Origin: Undaria pinnatifida
Lineage: Eukaryota > Sar > Phaeophyceae > Laminariales > Alariaceae
Assembly (NCBI GenBank): GCA_012845835.1
Contig: JABAKD010000027.1
Coordinates: 186,001 to 250,000 of the forward strand
DNA: 64,000 bases
Direction: 5' to 3'
A program made the translations under genes and the position numbers. This document shows positions 47,801 to 59,800 of the stretch, one piece after another. Within the stretch, counting starts at the first letter, position 1. The number at the start of each line of letters is the position of its first letter. The notes beneath the pieces are model-generated. The model made no database searches. It was not told the origin of the DNA and saw nothing but the letters and a program-made list of their open reading frames with translations.

Positions 47801-50800
47801 TTCACTTCTCGAAAACATCACAATCTCTAGATAATCTACATCATGAAGATCCTACAAGCACATGAGTCATTACATAATAGATTGCGCAGGATTTTTCTAC
47901 TGTAGATCCGTGTAGTACACACCAAGCTGTAGTAGGAAACGCGTGATCGGTTGTGCAGATCACACGGATCCCATTCGGCAACAAACCTGTGTAGGCAACT
48001 GTCGCCGAGACAGCGCATAGTGGGCGCGCATTGACAGAAACCCCATGGGAACCGACGAGGAGAGATTGAAAAAAAAACAGAGGGGCAGTCGTATCATAAA
48101 ATAGCATCCATCTATTGAATCTATTGACAGGATGAGCGAGCAGCACTTGGACTGTCGTCACGCTGCGTAAGTGTGATAAGTGTGATAAGTGTGATAAGTG
48201 TGATAAGTGTGATAAGTGTGATAAGTGTGATAAGTGTGATAAAGCTCCTCATGCTGCAGTTTGGACGCATCTAGGCTAGATACTGATACATCTCCTAGGT
48301 ACATCTCCTAGGTACATCTCCTAAATACATCTCCTGCCTATGCCGCTTCGTGCAGCCGGCTTCGTAATAACCGTTTACTGTATAGAATAATTGTTTAGTG
48401 TCATACGAAGTAGCCATATATTTGTGACGTTTTTGGCCTCACCCATCCCGAAGGGCCTATCTGGTCCTAACTTAGGTCATGGTTACTCATGGTTAGTCAT
48501 GGTTACCAGTATAACTCCTTTTTGCAACTGCCAAAATTGTCCCACATAAAGTTAAAGTGTACCAGGTAAGTGGTTGAACCCAAAAACGTGGATACAGCGC
48601 AAAACGGGGATCAAAACAATAATCGCCAGTGCTGATAATCTCCGGGGTCGTCGGCTGGGACTAACCGGGGGTTTCGATTTCAACCGCAAAACCTCGGGGG
48701 TGGCCAGCTTGGACTGGCGGAGGATTCTTTTTTCGGCGGAGGATTATTTTTTTTCATCGAAAAAACAAAAGAAAAGACACCTCAGCTGTGAGATCGAGGA
48801 GTTCGCCGACACTCATATTCGCAACCTGCGTGCGATACACCCGATTGCGAGTGGTTCAGGACAATATAGTGCGGGACACCTACTGCGACTCAGGGTAATA
48901 ACAAAAGCAGGCCGATATTTACACGACTACAATACATTATTTTGCCATTACAATGGCCTTTGTACAGAACACACCCTGTCTCAAATAATACAAATCCAGC
49001 CTGGGTCAGTATTTGTTATCCCTTTTTGCTTTTTGCTCCTCCCATCTATCATCTCCGCACTTTTTATTTGGCCTTCCCCCTTCCTAGACGTAACTCAGCT
49101 CCAGGGCCACTTAGCAGGCTCTTCTCCCCCCTCCCCACTACGGTATAATAAAGCCTTTATTTTTATCGTGAGGATACTTCAACCCTTTGTCCCCTCGTCG
49201 ACTCACATCGAATCGCGCCTACCCACGCTGCTAGGCGCTCTCAGCAGTGGATTCCTCTTCTTTATTCATGTTGCAAATAAACTCAAAAGTCCGACCCACG
49301 CGAGATTCGAAGCTCAGAACCAACTCTATTAATAGTAATACTAACAGTGATAGTGATAGTAATAGTAACAGTAATAGTAACAGTAATAGTAATGCTAATA
49401 GTTGCATTCGAGGGTAGGGTAACCGCTAGACAACTGGGGCGTAAGGAGTGTCGACTGCGGTTAACTCTTTCCCTATTTGCAGGCGGCAGCATGCTCATGC
49501 GCCTTAGCGAAAGGCGGAGACTAATTGAAGCACGACACAGACATCGGCTACGCGAGGGGCAGCCACGAGGAGAGTGAAGTAAGCGCAAATTCTCGAAGCT
49601 GCTACTCTACGAAGGGAAACGGGAGGCAAGCTTAAAACTCTCGATATTGTCACTCTATGAATAGGAACAAGAGGCAAAAATAATATCTCGACACTGCTAC
49701 TCTACAAAGAAGAACGCGAGGCAAGAGCAACGTCTCGGTACTGCTACTCTACCAAGAGGAACGTGAGGCAAGCGCAAAGATTAGATACCTTTACTCTACG
49801 GAGAGGAAAGCGCGGCAAGAGTAACACCTCGATACCATTACTCTACGAAGGGATGCCGCCTCCCTCCGTCCCCTTTTAAGAAAATGACGCCGCATGCTTC
49901 AGCAAACTTCCACATATACTTAATATTCAGCTATGACCTTGCCACACACTATTCCATACCAGCCCGAAAGAGTACGCTGCGAACTGCGGGAAGGGCAGAG
50001 GTGAATCATGCATGGCCAAAATGAAAGTGTGGCGAAAGCTTTTGAATGGGGGAAATACGATCGATCGATTTAAGCAGCAGGGGGCGCACGAGCGCTGCGG
50101 GGTCGCATCAATACTATGGCGGCATGAGCGTACCATGCAGAGGCCTCAAAAGCGAGGTCATTAGCGCTACTGCGGCCCATCGTGGCTTGGGATGGGATGA
50201 AGTTCAAAAGAAGTTAAAATATGCACAAGACGCGAATGATGCGTGGCGTCACTCTCTCAACTTTCGCACTTGCACCGAGCTCCCTTGCTTTTACAGTATG
50301 CTTTGGATGCCACGCCGTCGCGCCGTCATGTGCTAAACCCCCACATTGGAACGCCTCCTGATTTCGTTTGTTTACTACAATTATGTATGTAAAGGTTCGT
50401 CGTATATACAACATATATATAATATATAATCAGTAAATCTTCCCCCCCCCCCCCTCTTGCTCTCTCTTACTCAAACGCCCCACCAAATATCGAAATCCGC
50501 CACATTAATAAACACTTCACGCACAGGATATCACCTCATTATCTTTCGAGAGCCATCCATGCCGCTGTGTCCCCCCCCCCCCCCGCCTCGAACGCCCCCT
50601 TCTTCCCCATCACCCGCACCTTCGCCTAGACCTAGCACCACACGTATAACAAACCCTCACCTAAAGCCCTCCCCCCCCCCCCCCCCCCGCCCCCACCCCC
50701 CACCCTTCCCCCCCCAACCCATCCCAACCCCACCCCCTCGAACACTCCACCCTCTATTTACTCACTGATTGTACGACTTACCCCAGGATATATATGATAA

Positions 50801-53800
50801 ACTGATGCATTATTTCCAAAAATGTCACATTTATCCCCTCAAAATAATGTATAGTTTCCAGGTACATATTGAGCTGCCCCCCCCCCCCCCCCCCCCCGCC
50901 CCAACCCCCCCCCCCCCCCCCCCCGCCCCAACCCCCCCCCCCCCCCCCCCGCCCCCAATAATATACTGGTGCCAAAACCGTCAGATTTATCCCCTCGAAA
51001 GGATTTATAGCTTACATGCACAAATTGCCCCTTTCCCCCCCCCCCCCCCGCCCCCCTCCAAACCCGCTCGCTTTTGATCAAAACCAGGCCCCCCTTTCCC
51101 TTCACAGCTGTCAGATTTTGTCCCCCTCAGAAACGGGTTTTATAGTTTCCGCGCACAGACTGACTAAAATCATCCTGTTGACCCTGATAGCTACACTGCA
51201 GTTGTAAGGGGAGTCGCCGACCTATATCCTTAATGAGGACACACAACTCGTAATGCGCGCGATCGGAGTATCACACACAGCTTGCAAAGATGAGTTTCGA
51301 CGAAATCTTCGATCTCACAGCTGGAGTGAATTTTTTTTTTTATAATAATCAGTGCCACAGATATTGCAACAATTCAAATAGCCTTTTAAGCGCTAAATCC
51401 ATCGAAAAATCAATCAATCAACCAATCAAAATCAACAGGGCGACGCCAAATGGGTGGGCACAGCGAGCACAGATGGCGACCACGTGAAAATCAAGGGGCG
51501 TGGGGAATAGTCCTTAGCAGTGTCCAGTGACCTACAGCAACGTCGTTAAGCAGATCGTACCAGCAGCCGGATGAAGTGCCGTCGTTGGTGTCCAAAGAGC
51601 TTGGCCACCATGCCCGCATCCACAAGCACCAACCGAGGTGGGCTCACGCCGTCCTGTCAGCATCGCACGCAAGCAATTTAAAAAGTCAGTTTACGTCGCA
51701 ACACCCGTGTGAACAACCCGTCCAATAAGCATCGTACGTGAGCAGCTCAAAACGTCAGTTCAAGTCGAAAGGTCCGGGATGAACACGGGCCTAGGTAAAG
51801 AGCCATGGCTACATTCGAACATAGATGAAGGTGGGGGCGACACGATGAACAGATTCATTCAGCAGATTCATTCAGCCGAAGCGCGCGAGCTCTGCAGGGG
51901 CGCATGAAAACTATCGTGGAAAGGGGCGCATATATTGCAGCGGCATCAAAACTATGTCATTGCCGTACAACACCCTCCCGGCCGATGCTCTCCACAGGTG
52001 GGTGCCGTTCTGCTGTTCTCCAAAGTAGGGAGAGTACAGACGAAGAGAGGAGCGTCTATGGAGGACATTTCCTTTGACCAATATTTCCGCTGTGTCGCCC
52101 CCCTTGGTTGGGAGAAAAACGGGCCTGAAACACATCCCAAGGAGTTTGTTATCTTGCGTGTTACCGTGTTACCGTGTGGTACCACTGCTGCAGCCCATCG
52201 CGGCTTGGGGTACGACCCAGTTAAACAAATACGCAGCTGAGGCGCAGCACCAGAAAGCCCTTCTCGACCGTCAAATAATCGTTTGGCTACACTTCCGGCA
52301 TCGCACCAAGACAGTGACGATCGAGCGTGACAGTAACAAGCTAACAGTCACGACAGAAAGAAGGTACATACATTACCAGTATGCTACTGTACCTTGTCAC
52401 GGCACTGTTGTATAGCACTAGATTCTAGACATTCAACGTATTAAACGCATTAAACGTATTATGTTCAGAAGCCTGCAGCAGACATCGATGCTACCAGCTA
52501 CTCTTAAATATCATGCGCCGAAAAGCACGACGCTGTCGATTTACCACCATGCACCCCAGATACCCCTACGGTATGGCCATCCCCACGGTAGTATTATGCT
52601 GTACTAAGTGTAACCCACCTCGCCGGCACGTACTAGAATGTTTCCTGGGTGAAGGTCAGCGTGCAGAAGGCCGTCTTTCAGCACCATTTTAAGCCACATG
52701 TCTTCCCCTCTCGTTACGATGAAGTGCCCCAATTTTGCGCCCGCCTTCTCTGCCACCTCCAACGGCTGTTAGAGCAGTCGGGATAAAGTATGGATCAAGA
52801 TGCAGCAATTCGATCAGCCTCTAAACACGGGCAGTCCAGCCATCGTCGGCTTGCAAATCGACTGGACTTGGACGCGTGCCAGAATAAGTTAGAATAAGCT
52901 AGAGTAAGAAAGAATAAGTTAGAAAAAATGAGGCGTCCTACCGCAGAGGTAGCACTTTTAGGGCGAAAAATGCTCATGTTTCACGGGCTTCTGACCTAAG
53001 GGTACACTACTGAACATATTTAGAATGTATTCGTTGTACACCGGCGCTGTTCCGCATACTCCCACTGCTGATAGTTCTCATATGTGCCAAGCGATTCACA
53101 GGCACTATAGCGGGCAACCGGCACTACTCGCCCGGCACTATAAAGGGATGTTCACGGTAATGTGATAATGTGGTACCGGCAACAACAATAGCCCTAGAGC
53201 TACAACCTGAAGCACACAAAACAAAAGAAACCCGAAACAGGCCGGGTAAGATACTCGATAATTGGGTCAAGTCCTAGCTTAAATTAGCACATGGCGTACC
53301 CCTGCGATGCGCAATGAATGGCACGAGCCGTTGGGCGACGACCGGGTATACCGGAGAGCGAAAAACGAGAAAATATGAAGCTGATAAAGCCGCCTCGAAG
53401 GCGAGAAGCACAAGCGAACAAGCTCAGCTAGTGACGCGTATGATACCAGTATGATAGCACTCTTGGGCCAAAACATTTGTGACGAGCAGGGCTGCTCAAT
53501 CAATATCATTGTGGTTTGCTATTTGTTCAAAGCTTCCCCCCTAATATTACCAGTACCTGTCATAATAGGTCATGAGACCAGCTATTATGGGAGAATATTT
53601 TTGGACCCTCAGAACTGAGATTTTAAGCGGATCATACGCGATTTACTCGGCGGGATGACCAAAAACACCTATAGACTCTCCAGGATGCTCCCCGTATTTT
53701 CCCGAGAGCTTTTTGACGCACTTCTCCGTTTGTCCAGACTCGTAGTTTGAATGTTCGTCCAATTTGCAAGTTCTGGCGACCTTATATTTTAAGCCAAATA

Positions 53801-56800
53801 TCCTCAACGATCCGTCATTTGTGTCCCCAGTTCTGATCAACAATGCATTTTTCTGGAAACTAATTGGATGCGCCAAAAATCAAAATGAGACCTTGGAGAA
53901 ACGGAGAACTGCTCCAGAAAGCCCTCGGAAAATTACCGGGTTGATCTTGAGGACGGTATCGGTGTTTTTGACAGTCCACCCGAGCAAAACCAGTATATTT
54001 GGCCTATAATTCAGTTCTGAGAGCCAAATATATTTTTCCCATGATAGTCGTTGTGAGACCTTTCATCAGGTTTCGCATTCATTATTATCTCCAAGTCAGT
54101 TTTTACGGGTTATGTTGTAGAGCTGATCAAGTGAGCAGTTGAGGAAAAAAGAAGTACACCCCGACCACAGCTGCTACTGTATTAAATATTAATACTACTA
54201 ATAATACTACTAATAATACTAATAATACTACTGATGGTACTACGATATTATTAATACTAGTGATGGTACTATTAGTAATAAAAGTAGTAAATAGTACCAT
54301 CAGTAGCAGGCCTCTTCAAAATCTCCACCGTACAAACTCCCTCGGCTCGGCTACGGCAACTACCTTCGGTATGAATGCCAACGGTGAAGCAGTTTAGGCG
54401 GAACGCAGAAATCCGTTAACAGCCGTGTTGACTCGGGGATGGTACTAGCCTAGCTACCGGTGGTCATGGGGCATGAATCTGTCGGGAGGGTAACATGAAA
54501 CGTCGGGGTGATATATACTATCTCCCCTGTCCCCGGGGTAAAAAGTCCTGCATATTCAATGGAAAATCTTCCTTCGTGAGGGCTAACTTGAGGCTTCGAA
54601 GCCAGGACTACACCAAGAAGAAAGCGATCCCCGCGCTATCCGCTATCACCGACGGGCATGCCAAAATCTGAAAATAGGCGATTTCCGGTGAGTCATTTTT
54701 TAGGTCAGGTTTACATTCATCTCTGGCCAATTATCGTCCCATGATCGGGATGAGTTATTAGCGCGCGTACGACAGTCGACAGGCGAAACCTCAAAGTTCA
54801 GCAGGGCAACGATCAGCTCACCATTACTCACCCCGGAAGCATATACTTCTATTAATAGTGGTGCGGGTGCGAGAAGGCATTTCCCGAGCTTTCTCCGAAT
54901 CGCTGGCGGCCAAAGAACAAAAATAAGAACGTTACACCATTGAAGCTCCAATTAATAGCGGTGTATTGGACACTGTTTAAGACCACCCGGTTTAACATTT
55001 TTCGGGAGATTAGAGGAGGCAAATCGGCTTGCCACGAAAAAAAACTACTTGGAATAAGTACGTTTCTTTTGTAGCATAAGACAAGTACAAAGCCATAGTA
55101 GAGATAAAGACTATTAATAGCTACATGGGCTTGTCACGGGGTGGTGTTCAACTAGATAATAGCTACACACACTCGTAACAACAACCAAGTAAACCCCCTT
55201 CAGCAAAATTCGGTAGACACCAGTGGTGCCCGGTCGATGCTCCTCCAGGCAAATGAAACGTATCGTCGATATAAACCACGTCATCTAGTGCGCACTACCG
55301 AATGATAGCTTTAGGGGTGCAGCCTCTGGGCGTTATTAAAACTGTCACCTTCGCGTACGTCTTGCCGAGTATTTTGTTGACCCCCCACTCCCACATCCCC
55401 GCATTCCCGTTCAAAGGTTTTTCTTTTGCGAACATTTGGGCGTAGTCAGACACCACGCATCCGTCTTCAAAGGTCTCCACCTGCCGGTCAGAAGAAGGAA
55501 AAAACATTTCGAGAACCGCAATCACCGCAGCACTGTTAACGATACATTTGGTACCTGCCACTATTGCCGGTTGAATAGTGCCACTTACCTTTATAGAACC
55601 GGTGAAATCGCCTGGCGCGACTGAAACTCTATAGTAGTAGTAACCCTACTCCCAATAGTGCCGGCGCCCTGAATAGTGCCGGTATATTGATTGTGCTATT
55701 AATAGCACATACCGGTACTATTTGGGAGCCTCCCACTTTAAATACGTTGAGGACCAAGGCTGTGATGCGGGAGGCACGCCTAATTTCTCTACCGACTTTA
55801 GGCTACTCGCGCGAATAGCTCAGTACCTCGTTCATGGCCGTTTTTTCCAATTTCGTGCGGTGGCGTTGGCAAAGGATTTTACGATTATCACGATGTTTGA
55901 TTGTTTTGCCAACGCGTTCCAATGTTGAATAACCGACAAAAAAAGCTCGACGCCTTTCACTACTAGCACGAGCGCCTCGTACTCCGACGCAAACCGATAC
56001 CGATTCCGATTAACATACTTTTCATTCAATACAAACGGTTTTGAAAAAAAAAAAAAATCGCTTTAGTTGATAGATCGGTAGATCGAGGGTTTTGTCAAAA
56101 TTCATCTTGGCAAGCTGTGTGATGCTTCAAAACCGTTTTCGAAGAGATAAAAAAAGTACTCCCAGCATGGCAGAGCAGCATAAAGCCCACCAACCGACAT
56201 TGGATTTGCACCAGCACGCCCTCGACGACCCTATGCAGCATAGGCAGCACGTGGGGGGACATCTACGATCATCCCAGTACACGACCGTTTTACAAACGCC
56301 TTCAATGCAGAAAAACCTCCAGCAGATTCACCTTGAATATTGTGCCAAGGGCGAAACCAAGTATATCCGTATCAAGCACGCACGCTACCAGCCGACATCA
56401 GAAACAATCTACTTTCCAACACCGAAAGCAGGTAAAAGCATGCAGGCGACCAGGAAACCCACCAGCACGTCTTCGACCCTGTGCAGCACGCGGGGAAACA
56501 CGCAATCTTCCCAGCCTTTTCCGGCAAAATTTGCGTTGAAAGCGTCCAGGTTGTCTGCCTCGAGCAGTAGGTCCGTCTGTCGCGAGCATAACCGACCGAC
56601 ACAAGGCCAACGACAAAGAACGAATTTCGAATTAACGACGGCGCCACAAAAAATATGGGCTTCTGTCCAGCCTCGCCTGCCGAATCTCTTGTGTCCCGTA
56701 GGACCACCGGAATCTCCAAAAATAAACGAGTTGCTGTGTGACAACTACCTGCATCGTGTTCAGCATTTTCCGGTTTGAAAGCCGGGGGTGTTAGCCAAAG

Positions 56801-59800
56801 CCGGGGCGGTTAGCCAGACGCCCGTACGTGCTTCATTTATCGGACTTGGTACCGGCACTTGCCATTCTCCATGATGCGCCTTGCCGGAAGCTACTTTTGT
56901 GTGGGCACCGGGTGATATTAGCTTGCGTATTGTGTGGAAGAACCCGGGTGATAATAGTTTCCGTGCTATTCGGAAGGCGTACCAGCCCAGGGGGGTCGTA
57001 CCACCAAGTCAAAGTTGTCATCGTCCCTGATCTGGTCGTTTTGGTGTATTTCGAACGTTCTAGGTCATCACAGACACTGCGAAAAAAACGAATCCTAACT
57101 ACTCAAACTCTCGCGACGATATTGGTACATTTGTTCCGGCGGTCTCTACATCATATATCTGGGACAGAGTGGTACGTAGTACGTACAACATCAATTGTCA
57201 TCAACACGCCCTGCCGACAGCAGATGTCCTGGACGACGGCCGCTGCAAACAACAATAGTGAAACGCAACGCACTCTCAATTGCCATAGTGTGTGCCAGCA
57301 GGCCGATTTATTGTCAAAATAGTATCACCCCACGCGGATTCTTGCGACCTTACGCGAGCGCCGCTCCAGATTCACAGACTTGACGCCAATTTTGTATGTC
57401 AAGAGCCCAGCTCGCCCCGCTGAGATGTACGCACAGCGCTACGCCAGATATATAGCAAGTGCATGGAAGGAGAGTATTGGGCGTCATTACAGTGGTGTAT
57501 CGAGTTTAAGACGATCAGGATTTTAGGAGTTTTCAGGAGACAGGGACCAAGTAAATCGGCTTGTCGCGAAAAAACACTGCTCGGAATCAGTATGTGATCC
57601 CTTTTGTGGTATTATTGGTGAAGGATAAGAGATAACACCACCTGAATTGGCTTGTCACGGGGCGGTCTTTGAAAATGGGTACACCGCTATTAATCTCCTT
57701 CGGTGATTCGGAGGGAAAACATGTCGCGATTTGATGGCAATTTCAGAAGCAGCGCCTACCAGAAAGCACCTCACGTTGCCGGGGTAGGGTGTATACCCCA
57801 ATAGCAATCGAATGAGCTGCATCGCACGCGCGAAACACATGATACTATTCGCGTACTGATGCTCCCTCTTCCTACTCGCCTGACGACGATAGCAACCACC
57901 CTCGTCGTCATTTGGTAATCAAAAGTGAGACCGAACATGGACAACAGATAGGACGGGTACCCCGATTCAACAACGCCTACGATAAGAACATTCGGGACTT
58001 AAGAGAGGTCGCATGAAAATGTCCTGCAATACAAAACGTCGTACATTTCCCACTACAGATAAGAGCAATGCGTCGCTGAGAGTCCGTGTTTGAACTTCTC
58101 CAGGGGTGCTCTTAGATCGGAGTACCGGTACCGGTACCCATCGCACCTGTGCTGTCATCGTGTGCGAGAACTGCTCCATGCTGGGGCCGAGGTTCATCCA
58201 CTTGAGGGAAGGGGTCTTATCCGCGAACGCCGCGAGCTTCTGCATCAGCACGAAGTCCATGAACATTCTCTCCTTAACGTGAGGGTGTCGCACCTGTCGA
58301 CCGTGTACCATTGAGCGGCGCAACAGTTCACATTATACAGGTGACATTATACAAGGTTTCCCTTCGGGGTGGGGTTGGCTTCAAACCCTGTGGCTGTGAC
58401 AAGTTGAAAAGGGGGAACACACAAGCATTCGCATGGGCTACAATATTTCTCTTCGGGATGCGGTTGCTTCAAATGCTTCAAATGCTTCAAATGCTTCAAA
58501 TGCTTCAAATGCTTCAAATGCGGGGGGTATCGCAAGTTGAAAAGGCGTAAAAACAAACTTTACAAATATAAAAGCAAATTACCCACCGCGTAAGTAACCC
58601 GGCAAGTGACACCGACCAGCCCATACGGTTTTATACTTTAGTCAAAGCAAGGTACTGTACGAGTATAAGCTAAAGCATTTATTGAAAACAAGAGAAAAAA
58701 GAGACGCCGCGCAAGTAACCGGCCATGTAATACCGATCAGCTCAAACGAGTTTAAAGTGTAGTGCAAACGCCGTGCTGCAAGCAGCGACGCTTGGGTCGT
58801 TCCTCAAAACGTGCTTCGTACTTTGGCATGTTGGTTGAACTCACGTGTTCTATCGCCACGCCCTCAAGGAGAAGGAATGGAGGCGAAGTCGAAATCACAG
58901 AACGAAAAATTGTTTCCAGACCAATACTTTCGCATTCATTCGCACCTGCGGACGATGCCAAGAAAATCAACACCTGACACGCCGTGCTGCAAGTAGCTAG
59001 CGTTCGATCGTTCCTCTCAACTTCTTCACAACGTTGTTCACATTAGGTCGTTAACCAAAAAACGGTATACCGGGTAGTGCTTTGCGCCATATTCCCGTAC
59101 AAGGGAAATTCGTCACGAAGATCACCTTTTACGGGCTGCGTTCATTGGTCAAAGCACAGCTCTGCCGTGAGATGGCCATAAAAGCTTGGGTGCATCGGCT
59201 TACATCCAATCACGTTTTCGGTCACCGTTTTCTGGTGAAATTTTCATCGTTTTCTGGCATGTAGACCGCCGCTTGATACGCCCACCAGACCTGTGCAAGG
59301 TCAACCCCGGCAACAACTACTATTATAAAACTAAACAACAACAGCATACGTCCCACGGAGGAACAACACATGACCAATAAAGCAGGTCGGACCCCCCTCC
59401 AGCCGCTGCGTAAAATCGTATCATATGTACACGAACCCGTGGAACATCTCGGGCAGTCAAAACAGTCTGACGACATGCCAGAAACGTATCAAGTATACAT
59501 ATAGTCTCCCTCCCAGGAAGGAGGGGTGGAGGGGTCAAGCGCAGCACGCCGTGGTCTGTCGGCGATAGGACGCACCGAGTTCCCTGATCTCGTCATCTAC
59601 TGAGGGTTTGGGATACTTGCAACCGTTGACAACGCCACCTCTAGTAGATGCCCTCAACCCATTGTGTGTTCCGACCCAATAAAGCAGTGCTCTGGTCGCT
59701 GATGTTTGTTTCTCCAAACGACGTATGGCAATCAATATGTGCTGTTTTTTAGTTCTATAGTTGTTGGCGGAAATGACATTGCCCAGGTCTGGTACGCTCA

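Noticed and set aside
47614-48241. CRISPR-like regular repeats (CATCACCAC and GTGATAAGT arrays)
   Set aside because: Direct 9-bp units without spacers; ordinary minisatellites in a eukaryotic intron.
48574-49332. 252-codon plus frame in kinase intron F-G
   Set aside because: It lacks a good ATG start, runs through a LAKMSFD element in reverse and has no recognisable domain. Probably chance.
56092-56778. 228-codon plus frame
   Set aside because: It is the antisense of kinase exon C and its relic; the minus strand carries the ABC1 residues.
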